Positions 42,431 to 55,549 of a stretch of DNA of 64,000 nucleotides are shown here, piece by piece; within the stretch, counting starts at the first letter, position 1; each line of letters opens with the position of its first letter. The notes beneath the pieces were generated by a model. The model searched no databases and was not told where the DNA came from. It saw only the letters and a program-made list of their open reading frames with translations. The stretch is taken from NCBI GenBank assembly GCA_029706075.1, contig JAINUG010000488.1, positions 178,501 to 242,500 of the forward strand, read 5' to 3'. The position numbers and the translations under genes were made by a program. The stretch comes from Aldrovandia affinis. Its lineage: Eukaryota > Chordata > Actinopteri > Notacanthiformes > Halosauridae.

Positions 42431-44839
42431 CTATAGGCTTATGTTTTTTGCCAATTTCCTATGAAATACAGTTTTCATAATAAAAGTCTTAGGGACCGTT
42501 TCCTGGTGCTTATTTCTGCATATTTACTAAATATGCATACAATCTCATGCATCAGAGTAGGAAAAACACATTTCAAATTTTACTCATTTTTTTGGTTTCA
42601 GAAGTAAGGCTATAGGCTTATGTTTTTGCCAATTTCCTATGAAATACATTTTCATAATAAAAGTCTATAGGACTATTTCCTGGTGCTTATTTCTTCATAT
42701 TTGCTAAATATGCATACAATCTCATGTATCAGAGTAAAAACGCATTTCAAATTTTACTTTTCTAGGTTTCAGAAGTAAGGCTATAGGCTTATGTATTTTG
42801 CCAATTAACTATGAAATACATTTTTCTTAATAAAAGTCTTTAGGACTATTTTCTGGCGCTTGTTTCTTCATATTTACTAAATATGCATATGATCTCATAT
42901 ATATAAAAAGAGAATGTTTTTCCTGCTTTTCTCCTGTTGGGTATGTGAAGTGTTACATACAATACACAAGTGTTCCAAAATACTGCATTTTGGAAAAAAA
43001 TAATGCATTTGTGTGTGTTCATTTATATATATTTGAGTAGATATTCATTACTGTAACAATCTTTTACAACCAGCTGCAGTGTAACATTGAAAATGCAAAA
43101 GGCATAAACCTACTGATATGATATTCATAGCACTGTTTTGTGTTGAGCACATCAGTGTGTCGGGTGGTAGAAAGATCTATTCATATGATGGCATGTGTGT
43201 GTCATTTTGATGCAAAAATAATATTTTGGAAAGAGATAAAACAGTTTTGAATGCATTGTTTGCTTTTTCGAGAAATTTGTAGAGTTTTGCACTTTGTGTT
43301 AGAAGCTTTGTGTGTTGCGTGCTGAGAAAATGAGCTAAATATTCAAAACGTGTGTAAACAATTGCGAAAAACTGTAAATACATTTTACATAATAAAAGTA
43401 TTTTGGACCATTTCCTGGTGCTTATTTCTTCATATTTACTAAATATGCATTCGGGCTCATGTATGAAAGTAGAAAACACATTTCTAATTTTACTCATTTG
43501 TTAGATTTCAGAGGTAAAGCTATATAGGTTATGTATTTTGCCAATTTCCTATGAAATACATTTTCAATAATAAAAGTCTTTAGGACTATTTCCTGGTGCT
43601 TATTTGTTCATATTTACTAAATATGCATACAATTTCATGTATCAGAGTAGAAAAAACACATTTAAAATTGTACTCATTTATTAGGTTTCAGAAGTAAGGC
43701 TATAGGCTTATGTTTTTTGCCAATTTCCTATTAAATACATTTTTCATAATAAAAGTCTTTAGGACTATTTCCCGGTGTTTATTTCTTCATATTTACTAAA
43801 TATGCATACAATCTCATGTATCAGAGTAGAAAAAAACACATTTAAAATTTTACTCATTTTTTAGGTTTCAGAAGTAAGGCTATAGGCTTATGTTTTTGCC
43901 AATTTCCTATTAAATACATTTTTCATAATAAAAGTCTTTAGGACTATTTCCTGGTGCTTATTTCTTTATATTTACTAAATATGCATACAATCTCATGTAT
44001 CAGAGTAGAAAAAACACATTAAAAATTTTACTCATATTTTAGGTTTCAGAAGTAAGGCTATAGGCTTATGTATTTTGCCAATTTCCTATGAAATACATTT
44101 TTCATCATAAAAGTCTTTAGGACTATTTCTGCTGCTTATTTCTTCATATTTACTAAATATGCATATGATCTCATATATATAAAAAGAAAATGTTTTTCCT
44201 GCTTTTCTCCTGTTGGGTATGTGAAGTGTTACATACAAAACACAAGTGTTCCAAAATACTGCATTTTGGAAAAAAATTAAAAGTTTTTACTGTATTGCAT
44301 TTGTGTGTGTTTATTTATATATATTTGAGTAGATATTAATTACTGTAACAATCCATTACAACCAGCTGTAGGGTAGCATTGCAAATGCAAAAGGGATAAA
44401 CCTACTGATAAGATATTCATAGTACTGTTTTGTGTTGAGCACATCAGTGTGCTGGGTGGTAGAAAGATCTATTCATATGATGGCATGTGTATGTCATTTT
44501 GATGCAAAAAGAACATTTTGGAAAGAGATAAAACAGTTTTGAATGCACTGTTTGCTTTTGCGAGAGATTTGTAGAGTTCTGCACTTTGTGTTAGAAGCTT
44601 TGTGTGTTGCGTGTTGAGAAAATGAGCAAAATATTCAAAACGTGTGTAAACAATTGTGAAAAACTGTAAATAAATGTTTCATAATAAAAGTATTTGGGAC
44701 CATATCCTGGTGCTTATTTCTTCATGTTTCCTAAATATGCATATGTTCTCATGTATGAAAGTAGAAAAAACACGTTTCAAATTGTACTCATTTTTTAGGT
44801 TTCAGAGGTAAGGCTTATATATTTTCCCGTAGTATTTAC

Positions 44840-45571
44840 TGTTACGACCCCGAGGTGTTTAGGGGTACTGTGGAGATTGCAACATAAAATAATTTAAATA
44901 AGGATCGGGTGATAAACGAAAATGGGTGTAAATAATAGAGCCAAGGCAAGAGGGGAAGGTGCAGTCGGTGTTTAATTACATGTATATTAGTGACAATAGT
45001 GAGGCTATTTACATATATACAAAGGTCAATTACAAACACAAAGACACAAGGCCAAGGGACACGGATGCTGCCAAAGAAATGAACTAAATAAAACAAAACA
45101 GGGCTAGCTACAAAAAAAACTAGGATAGGCTGACTATCTAAACTTTTATACAAAACAAAAGTCTACCTAACTAATCTACACTAGCTACCCGTAAACAAAG
45201 GTACACAGATGGCAACCACCCCTTTCCTAATGTGTCTATACACAAGATCGACCTACGAATGAAAAAGTATAGAGGCCTCCTCTTACCTATCCCAAGGCCT
45301 ATGTGGGAACAAACAGGGAATCCACATACACTTTCAATCTTTCACACTTTCAATCTTTTTCTCTTCTCTCGAACACAACAGTTGTAACAAAAAGGCAGGG
45401 TCTTGCAGGAAGTAATCACGGGGTTTTTATGGAGGGGCAGGTGATTGATGGAGGCGGGACCAGGACATACAAATGATTGACAGTGGGGAAGGTGAATGGA
45501 ATGGCGGTCCTGCAGAACAACACGGAGAAACAAAGAGAAAGACAAAAAACACACACACGTGGAACGTAACA
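44840..45571 (-). mobile_element. Solo LTR, copy 2
   Basis: Nearly identical to copy 1 with the same TTTAC flanks and the same position in the satellite block, 3.8 kb further on. Confidence 0.85.
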
Positions 45572-45843
45572 TTTACTAAATATGCATATGATCTCATATA
45601 TCAGAGTAGGAAAAACACATTTCAAATTTTCCTCATTTTTAGGCTTCAGAAGTAAGGCTATAGGCTTATGTTTTTTGCCAATTTCTTATGAAATACAGTT
45701 TTCATAATAAAAGTCTTAGGGACCGTTTCCTGGTGCTTATTTCTTCATATTTACTAAATATGCATACAATCTCATGTATCAGAGTAGAAAAAACACATTT
45801 CAAATTTTACTCATTTTTAGGTTTCAGAAGTAAGGCTATAGGC

Positions 45844-46051
45844 CAGGGTCTTCAACTCCAGGCCTCGAGGTCACCCAGTGTCTGCAGGTATTTGCTCCAA
45901 CCACATACTGCACCACCTGATTTCGAATAATTACTTTACCTCCTTGGTCCAGGAAAGCGAGCTAATTAGTGAAATCAGGTGGTGCAGTGCGTGGTTGGAG
46001 CAAAAACCTGCAGACACTGCGGACCTCGAGGCCTGGAGTTGAAGACCCCTG
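45844..46051. mobile_element. hAT MITE, copy 2
   Basis: Same element, same CTATAGGC duplication and same place in the higher-order block as copy 1. Confidence 0.92.
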
Positions 46052-47369
46052 CTATAGGCTTATGTTTTTTGCCAATTTCCTATGAAATACAGTTTTCATA
46101 ATAAAAGTCTTAGGGACCGTTTCCTGGTGCTTATTTCTTCATATTTACTAAATATGCATACAATCTCATGTATCAGAGTAGAAAAAAACACATTTCAAAT
46201 TTTACTCATTTTTAGGTTTCAGAAGTAAGGCTATAGGCTTATGTTTTTGCCAATTTCTATGAAATACAGTTTTCATAATAAAAGTCTTAGGGACCGTTTC
46301 CTGGTGCTTATTTCTGCATATTTACTAAATATGCATACAATCTCATGCATCAGAGTAGGAAAAACACATTTCAAATTTTACTCATTTTTTTGGTTTCAGA
46401 AGTAAGGCTATAGGCTTATGTTTTTTGCCAATTTCCTATGAAATACATTTTTCATAATAAAAGTCTATAGGACTATTTCCTGGTGCTTATTTCTTCATAT
46501 TTGCTAAATATGCATACAATCTCATGTATCAGAGTAGAAAAAACGCATTTCAAATTTTACTTTTTCTAGGTTTCAGAAGTAAGGCTATAGGCTTATGTAT
46601 TTTGCCAATTAACTATGAAATACATTTTTCTTAATAAAAGTCTTTAGGACTATTTTCTGGCGCTTATTTCTTCATATTTACTAAATATGCATATGATCTC
46701 ATATATATAAAAAGAAAATGTTTTTCCTGCTTTTCTCCTGTTGGGTATGTGAAGTGTTACATCCAAAACACGTTTTCCAAAGTACTTCATTTTGGAAAAT
46801 AATAAAAAAGTTTTTTTTACTGTATTGCATTTGTGTGTGTTTATTTATATATATTTGAGTAGATATTCATTACTGTAATAATCTTTTACAACCAGCTGCA
46901 GTGTAACATTGAAAATGCAAAATGCATAAACCTACTGATAAGATATTCATAGTACTGTTTTGTGTTGAGCACATCAGTGTGTTGGTTGGTAGAAGCATCT
47001 ATTCATATGATGGCATGTGTGTGTCATTTTGATGCAAAAAGAACATTTTGGAAAGAGATAAAACAGTTTTGAATGCATTGTTTGCTTTTGCAAGACATTT
47101 GTAGAGTTTTGCACTTTGTCTTAGAAGCTTTGTGTGTTGCGTGTTGAGAAAATGAGGCAAATATTCAAAACGTGTGTAAACAATTGTGAAAAACTGTAAA
47201 TACATTTTTCATAATAAAAGTATTTTGGACCATTTCCTGGTGCTTATTTCTTCATGTTTACTAAATATGCATATGTTCTCATGTATGAAAGTAGAAAAAA
47301 CACGTTTCAAATTGTACTCATTTTTTAGGTTTCAGAGGTAAGGCTTATATATTTTCCCGTAGTATTTAC

Positions 47370-48104
47370 TGTTACGACCCGAGGTGTTTAGGGTACTGTG
47401 GAGATTGCAACATAAAATAATTTAAATAAGGATCGGGTGATAAACGAAAATGGGTGTAAATAATAGAGCCAAGGCAAGAGGGGAAGGTGCAGTCGGTGTT
47501 TAATTACATGTATATTAGTGACAATAGTGAGGCTATTTACATATATACAAGGTCAATTACAAACACAAAGACACAAGGCCAAGGGACACGGATGCTGCCA
47601 AAGAAATGAACTAAATAAAACAAAACAGGGCTAGCTACAAAAAAAAAAAACTAGGATAGGCTGACTATCTAAACTTTTATACAAAACAAAAGTCTACCTA
47701 ACTAATCTACACTAGCTACCCGTAAACAAAGGTACACAGATGGCAACCACCCCTTTCCTAATGTGTCTATACACAAGATCGACCTACGAATGAAAAAGTA
47801 TAGAGGCCTCCCTCTTACCTATCCCAAGGCCTATGTGGGAACAAACAGGGAATCCACATACACTTTCAATCTTTCACACTTTCAATCTTTTTCTCTTCTC
47901 TCGAACACAACAGTTGTAACAAAAAGGCAGGGTCTTGCAGGAAGTAGTCACGGGGTTTTTATGGAGGGGCAGGTGATTGATGGAGGCGGGACCAGGACAT
48001 ACAAATGATTGACAGTGGGGAAGGCGAATGGAATGGCGGTCCTGCAGAACAACACGGAGAAACAAAGAGAAAGACAAAAACACACACACACGTGGAACGT
48101 AACA
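47370..48104 (-). mobile_element. Solo LTR, copy 3
   Basis: Same element, flanks and context as copies 1 and 2, in the first 2.5-kb block. It has a longer A run near 47640. Confidence 0.85.
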
Positions 48105-48554
48105 TTTACTAAATATGCATATGATCTCATATATCAGAGTAGGAAAAACACATTTCAAATTTTCCTCATTTTTAGGCTTCAGAAGTAAGGCTATAGGCTT
48201 ATGTTTTTGCCAATTTCTATGAAATACATTTTTCATAATAAAAGTCTTTAGTACTATTTCTTGGTGCTTATTTCTTCATATTTACTAAATATGCATACAA
48301 TCTCATGTATCAGAGTAGAAAAAACACGTTTCAAATTTTACTCATTTTTTAGGTTTCAGAAGCAAGCCTATAGGCTTATGTTTTTTGCCAATTTCTTATG
48401 AAATACAGTTTTCATAATAAAAGTCTTAGGGACCGTTTCCTGGTGCTTATTTCTTCATATTTACTAAATATGCATACAATCTCATGTATCAGAGTAGAAA
48501 AAACACATTTCAAATTTTACTCATTTTTTAGGTTTCAGAAGTAAGGCTATAGGC

Positions 48555-48758
48555 CAGGGGTCTTCAACTCCAGGCCTCGAGGTCCGCAGTGTCTGCAGGT
48601 ATTTGCTCCAACCACATACTGCACCACCTGATTTCGAATAATTACTTTACCTCCTTGGTCCAGGAAGCGAGCTAATTAGTGAAATCAGGTGGTGCAGTGC
48701 GTGGTTGGGCAAAACCTGCAGACACTGCGGACCTCGAGGCCTGGAGTTGAAGACCCTG
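48555..48758. mobile_element. hAT MITE, copy 3
   Basis: Same element and target duplication. Later blocks (after 49 kb) lack it. Confidence 0.92.
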
Positions 48759-49902
48759 CTATAGGCTTATGTTTTTTGCCAATTTCCTATGAAATACAGT
48801 TTTCATAATAAAAGTCTTAGGGACCGTTTCCTGGTGCTTATTTCTTCATATTTACTAAATATGCATACAATCTCATGTATCAGAGTAGAAAAAACACATT
48901 TCAAATTTTACTCATTTTTTAGGTTTCAGAAGTAAGGCTATAGGCTTATGTTTTTTGCCAATTTCCTATGAAATACAGTTTTCATAATAAAAGTCTTAGG
49001 GACCGTTTCCTGGTGCTTATTTCTGCATATTTACTAAATATGCATACAATCTCATGCATCAGAGTAGGAAAAACACATTTCAAATTTTACTCATTTTTTT
49101 GGTTTCAGAAGTAAGGCTATAGGCTTATGTTTTTTGCCAATTTCCTATGAAATACATTTTTCATAATAAAAGTCTATAGGACTATTTCCTGGTGCTTATT
49201 TCTTCATATTTACTAAATATGCATATGATCTCATATATATAAAAAGAAAATGTTTTTCCTGCTTTTCTCCTGTTGGGTATGTGAAGTGTTACATCCAAAA
49301 CACGTTTTCCAAAGTACTTCATTTTGGAAAATAATAAAAAGTTTTTTTTTTACTGTATTGCATTTGTGTGTGTTTATTTATATATATTTGAGTAGATATT
49401 CATTACTGTAATAATCTTTTACAACCAGCTGCAGTGTAACATTGAAAATGCAAAATGCATAAACCTACTGATAAGATATTCATAGTACTGTTTTGTGTTG
49501 AGCACATCAGTGTGTTGGTTGGTAGAAGCATCTATTCATATGATGGCATGTGTGTGTCATTTTGATGCAAAAAGAACATTTTGGAAAGAGATAAAACAGT
49601 TTTGAATGCATTGTTTGCTTTTGCAAGACATTTGTAGAGTTTTGCACTTTGTCTTAGAAGCTTTGTGTGTTGCGTGTTGAGAAAATGAGGCAAATATTCA
49701 AAACGTGTGTAAACAATTGTGAAAAACTGTAAATACATTTTTCATAATAAAAGTATTTTGGACCATTTCCTGGTGCTTATTTCTTCATGTTTACTAAATA
49801 TGCATATGTTCTCATGTATGAAAGTAGAATAAACATGTTTCAAATTGTACTCATTTTTTAGGTTTCAGAGGTAAGGCTTATATATTTTCCCGTAATATTT
49901 AC

Positions 49903-50636
49903 TGTTATGACCCCGAGGTGTTTAAGGGTACTGGGGAGATCGCAACATAAAATAATTTAAATAAGGATCAGGTGATGAACGAAAATGGGTGTAAATAATA
50001 GAGCCAAGGCAAGAGGGGAAGGTGCAGTTGGTGTTTAATTACATATATATTAGTGACAATAGTGAGGCTATTTACATATATACAAAGGTCAATTACAAAA
50101 ACAAAGACACAAGGCCAAGGGACACGGATGTTGCCAAAGAAATGAACTAAATAAAACAAAACAGGGTACAAACAAAAACTAGGATAGGCTGACTGTCTAA
50201 ACTTTTATACAAAACAAAAGTCTACCTATCTAATCTACACTACCTACCCGTAAACAAAGGTACACAGATGGCAACCACCCCTTTCCTAATGTGTCTATAC
50301 ACAAGATCGACCTACGAATGAAAATGTATAGAGGCCTCCCTCTTACCTATCCCAAGGCCTATGTGGGAACAAACAGGGAATCCACATACACTTTCAATCT
50401 TTCACACTTTCAATCTTTCTCTCTTCTCTCGAACACAACAGCCGTAACAAAAAGGCAGGGTCTTGCAGGAAGTAGTCACAGGGTCTTTATGGAGGGGCAG
50501 GTGATTGATGGAGGCGGGACAAGGACATACAAATGATTGACGGCGGGGAAGGTGAATGGAATGGCGGAAGGCACTCCTGCAGAACAACACAGAGAAACAA
50601 AGAGAAAGACAAAAACACACACACACGTGGAACCCA
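49903..50636 (-). mobile_element. Solo LTR, copy 4 (most diverged)
   Basis: Same element with several substitutions and a GAAGGCACT-containing insertion near 50565. Its right end reads GGAACCCA, missing GTAA, but TTTAC still follows. Confidence 0.83.
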
Positions 50637-53156
50637 TTTACTAAATATGCATATGATCTCATATATCAGAGTAGGAAAAACACATTTCAAATTTTCCTCA
50701 TTTTTTAGGTTTCAGAAGTAAGGCTATAGGCTTATGTTTTTTGCCAATTTCCTATGAAATACAGTTTTCATAATAAAAGTCTTAGGGACCGTTTCCTGGT
50801 GCTTATTTCTTCATATTTACTAAATATGCATATGTTCTCATGTATCAGAGTAGGAAAAACACATTTCAAATTTTACTCATTTTTTAGGTTTCAGAAGTAA
50901 GGCTATAGGCTTATGTTTTTTGCCAATTTCCTATAAAATACAGTTTTCATAATAAAAGTCTTAGGAACCGTTTCCTGGTGCTTATTTCTGCATATTTACT
51001 AAATATCCATACAATCTCATGTATCAGAGTAGGAAAAACACTTTTCAAATTGTACTCATTTTTTAGGTTTCAGAAGTAAGGCTATAGGCTTATGTATTTT
51101 GACAATTTCCTATGAAATACATTTTTCATAATAAAAGTCTTTAGTACTATTTCCTGGTGCTTATTTCTGCATATTTACTAAATATGCATATGTTCTCATG
51201 TATCAGAGTAGGAAAAACACATTTCAAATTTTACTCATTTTTTAGGTTTCAGAAGTAAGGCTATAGGCTTATGTTTTTTGCCAATTTCCTATGAAATACA
51301 TTTTTCATTATAAAAGTCTTTAGGACTATTTCTTGGTGCTTATTTCTTCATATTTACTAAACATGCATACAATCTCATGTATCAGAGTAGAAAAAACACG
51401 TTTCAGATTTTACTCATTTTTTAGGTTTCAGAAGTAAGGCTAATAGGCTTATGTATTTTGCAACTTTCCTATGAAATACATTTTTCATAATAAAAGTCTT
51501 TAGTACTATTTATTGGTGCTTATTTCTTCATATTTACTAAATATGCATACAATCTCATGTATCAGAGTAGAAAACACACATTTCAAATTTTACTCATTTT
51601 TTAGATTTCAGAAGTAAGGCTATAGGCTTATATATTTTGCCTATTTCCTATGAAATACATTTTTCATAATAAAAGTCTTAGGGACCAATTCTTGGTGCTT
51701 ATTTCTTCATATTCACTAAATATGCATACAATCTCATGTATCAGAGTAGAAAAAACACATTTAAAATTTTACTCATTTTTTAGGTTTCAGAAGTAAGGCT
51801 ATAGGCTTATGTATTTTGCCAATTAACTATGAAATACATTTTTCTTAATAAAAGTCTTTAGGACTATTTCCTGGCGCTTATTTCTTCATAGTTACTAAAT
51901 ATGCATATGATCTCATATATATAAAAAGAGAATGTTTTTCCTGATTTTCTCCTGTTGGGTATCTGAAGTGATACATACAATACACAAGTGTTCCAAAATA
52001 CTGCATTTTGGAAAAAAATTAAAAGTTTTTTTACTGTATTGCATTTGTGTGTGTTTATTTATATATATTTGAGTAGATATTCATTACTGTAACAATCTTT
52101 TACAACCAGCTGCAGTGTAACATTGAAAATGCAAAAGGCATAAACCTACTGATATGATATTCATAGTACTGTTTTGTGTTGAGCACATCAGTGTGTTGGC
52201 TGGTAGAAAGATCTATTCATATGATGGCATGTGTGTGTCATTTTGATGCAAAAATAATATTTTGGAAAGAGATAAAACAGTTTTGAATGCATTGTTTGCT
52301 TTTGCGAGAGATTTGTAAAGTTTTGCACTTTGTGTTAGAAGCTTTGTGTGTTGCGTGCTGAGAAAATGAGCCAAATATTCAAAACGTGTGTAAACAATTG
52401 TGAAAAACTGTAAATACATTTTACATAATAAAAGTATTTGGGACCATTTCCTGGTGCTTATTTCTTCATATTCACTAAATATGCATTCGGGCTCATGTAT
52501 GAAAGTAGAAAAAACATTTCTAATTTTACTCATTTGTTAGATTTCAGAGGTAAAGCTATATAGGTTATGTATTTTGCCGATTTCCTATGAAATACAGTTT
52601 TCATAATAAAAGTCTTAGGGACCAATTCTTGGTGCTTATTTCTTCATATTTACTAAATATGCATACAATCTCATGTATCAGAGGAGAAAAAACACATATA
52701 CAATTTTACTCATTTTTTAGGTTTCAGAAGTAAGGCTATAGGCTTATGTATTTTGCCAATTTCCTATTAAATACATTTTTCATAATAAAAGTCTTTAGGA
52801 CTATTTCCTGGTGCTTATTTCTTCATATTTACTAAATATGCATATGATCTCATATATATAAGAAGAAAATGTTTTTCCTGCTTTTCTCCTGTTGGGTATG
52901 TGAAGTGTTACATACAAAACACAAGTGTTCCAAAATACTGCATTTTGGAAAAAAAGGTTTTTTACTGTATTGCATTTGTGTGTGTTTATTTATATATATT
53001 TGAGTAGATATTAATTACTGTAACAATCTATTACAACCAGCTGCAGTGTAGCATTGCAAATGCAAAAGGGATAAACCTACTGATAAGATAATCATAGTAC
53101 TGTTTTGTGTTGAGCACATCAGTTTGCTGGGTGGTAGAAAGATCTATTCATATGAT

Positions 53157-53348
53157 ATTTACATTACATTTACATTTTAAGCATTTAGCAGACGCTCTTA
53201 TCCAGAGCGACTTACAAGATGTGCATTAATACAAGGTGAGAACAATCAAAGTTAGCGTACAAGATCAGTGCAGTAAAACGGCAAAAGACATCATTGCAGG
53301 CGTCTGCGTATCATACCTGTAACATTGGGAAAGAAAAGGTTAGTGGGT

Positions 53349-53390
<42 letters not shown>

Positions 53391-54452
53391 AAGTAAACAG
53401 TGGTGACGACAGATTGACTAGATGGACAGTGTTCAGTGGTAGTGGAGTCTGAAGAGGTGGGTTTTGAGTCTCTTGCGGAAGATTGGAAGTGATTCCGCAG
53501 TCCTGACCGATTGCGGGAGGTCGTTCCACCAACGAGGGACCAGGACAGAGAAGAGGCGAGACCGCGAGGAGCGGCTGCCAGGCGCCCGGAGGGATGGGGC
53601 AGTCAGTCTGCCAGCGGAGGCGGAGCGGAGGGGTCTGGATGGGGTGTAGGGCGTGATGAGTGACTGGAGGTACGGGGAGCAGTACCTCTGGCGCTTGAAA
53701 AGCCAGCACCAGTGACTTGAATCTGATGCGTGCTGCGATGGGGAGCCAATGCAGAGAGGAGAGTAGAGGGGTGACGTGGGTGAACTTTGGCTGGTTGAAC
53801 ACCAGGCGAGCAGCAGCGTTCTGGACTAGTTGCAGTGGCTTGATGGCACAGGCCGGAAGGCCTGCCAGCAAGGAATTGCAGTAGTCCAGACGTGAGATCA
53901 CCAGGCCTGGACCAGGAGTTGAGTGGCCTCTTGGGTGAGGAACGGTCTTATCCTCCGGATGTTGTGGAGGGAGAAACGGCAGGTCCGAGAGATCGCTGCA
54001 ATATGGCTCGAGAAGCACAGCTGGTTGTCCAGGGTTACCCCAAGACTCTGGCAGACTGGGATGGAGACACTATGGAGCCTTCCACGGTAATTGACGCATC
54101 AATCATCGGGGAGTCCTTCGCTGGGAGGAAGAGCAGCTCTGTCTTCCCCAGGTTCAGCTTCAGGTGGTGGGTGGACATCCATGCGGAGATGTCAGCCAGG
54201 CATGCAGAGATCCGTGCCGGGATCTGGGTATCAGATGGAGGGAAGGAGAGAAACAGTTGAGTGTCATCAGCATAACAGTGATAGGAAAAACCATGAGCAG
54301 AAATAACAGAGCCAAGTGACTTGGTGTACAGAGAAAATAGGACAGGGCCTAGCACCGAGCCCTGCGGGACACCGGTAGAGAGGGTGCGGGGAGAGGAGAG
54401 GGATCCTCTCCAGGCCACCTGGTAGGACCGGTCAGCCAGGTAGGACTCAAAC
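53157..54452 (-). mobile_element. 5'-truncated L2 LINE in the satellite array
   Basis: Inserted into TTCATATGATGGCATG of the satellite; ATGAT is repeated at 53152-53156 and 54453-54457. The 3' end (left) is ACATTACATTTACATTTTAA then GCATTTAGCAGACGCTCTTA. A (T)n run of about 37 lies at 53350-53386. Uninterrupted copies of the site occur elsewhere in the array. Confidence 0.92.
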
Positions 54453-54454
54453 AT
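53405..54454 (-). pseudogene. L2 reverse transcriptase fragment
   Basis: On the minus strand the frame opens FESYLADRSYQVAWRGS, STGVPQGSVLGPVLFSLYT (RT motif) and YHCYADDTQLF, with the catalytic YADD codons at 54263-54274. After a frame change it continues LVISRLDYCNSLLAGLP, LQLVQNAAARLVF and SLHWLPIAARIRFK, the usual C-terminal end. The endonuclease and the first part of RT are missing. Confidence 0.9.
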
Positions 54455-54815
54455 GATGGCATGTGTATGTCATTTTGATGCAAAAAGAACATTTTGGAAA
54501 GAGATAAAACAGTTTTGAATGCACTGTTTTCTTTTGCGAGAGATTTGTAGAGTTATCCATTTTGTGTTAGAAGCTTTGTGTGTTGCGTGTTGAGAAAATG
54601 AGCAAAATATTCAAAACGTGTGTAAACAATTGTGAAAAACTGTAAATAAATGTTTCATAATAAAAGTATTTGGGACCATATCCTGGTGCTTATTTCTTCA
54701 TGTTTCCTAAATATGCATATGTTCTCATGTATGAAAGTAGAAAAAACACGTTTCAAATTGTACTCATTTTTTAGGTTTCAGAGGTAAGGCTTATATATTT
54801 TCCCGTAATATTTAC

Positions 54816-55549
54816 TGTTACGACCCCGAGGTGTTTAGGGGTACTGTGGAGATTGCAACATAAAATAATTTAAATAAGGATCGGGTGATGTACGAAAATG
54901 GGTGTAAATAATAGAGCCAAGGCAAGAGGGGAAGGTGCAGTCGGTGTTTAATTACATGTATATTAGTGACAATAGTGAGGCTATTTACATATATACAAAG
55001 GTCAATTACAAACACAAAGACACAAGGCCAAGGGACACGGATGCTGCCAAAGAAATGAACTAAATAAAACAAAACAGGGCTAGCTACAAAAAAAACTAGG
55101 ATAGGCTGACTATCTAAACTTTTATACAAAACAAAAGTCTACCTAACTAATCTACACTAGCTACCCGTAAACAAAGGTACACAGATGGCAACCACCCCTT
55201 TCCTAATGTGTCTATACACAAGATCGACCTACGAATGAAAAAGTATAGAGGCCTCCCTCTTACCTATCCCAAGGCCTATGTGGGAACAAACAGGGAATCC
55301 ACATACACTTTCAATCTTTCACACTTTCAATCTTTTTCTCTTCTCTCGAACACAACAGTTGTAACAAAAAGGCAGGGTCTTGCAGGAAGTAGTCACGGGG
55401 TTTTTATGGAGGGGCAGGTGATTGATGGAGGCGGGACCAGGACATACAAATGATTGACAGTGGGGAAGGCGAATGGAATGGCGGTCCTGCAGAACAACAC
55501 GGAGAAACAAAGAGAAAGACAAAAACACACACACACATGGAACGTAACA
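54816..55549 (-). mobile_element. Solo LTR, copy 5
   Basis: Same element and TTTAC flanks, after the block disrupted by the L2 LINE. Confidence 0.85.

Noticed and set aside
53311..54018. 235-codon ORF as a host gene
   Set aside because: It is the C-terminal part of L2 reverse transcriptase plus the 3' UTR poly-T run.
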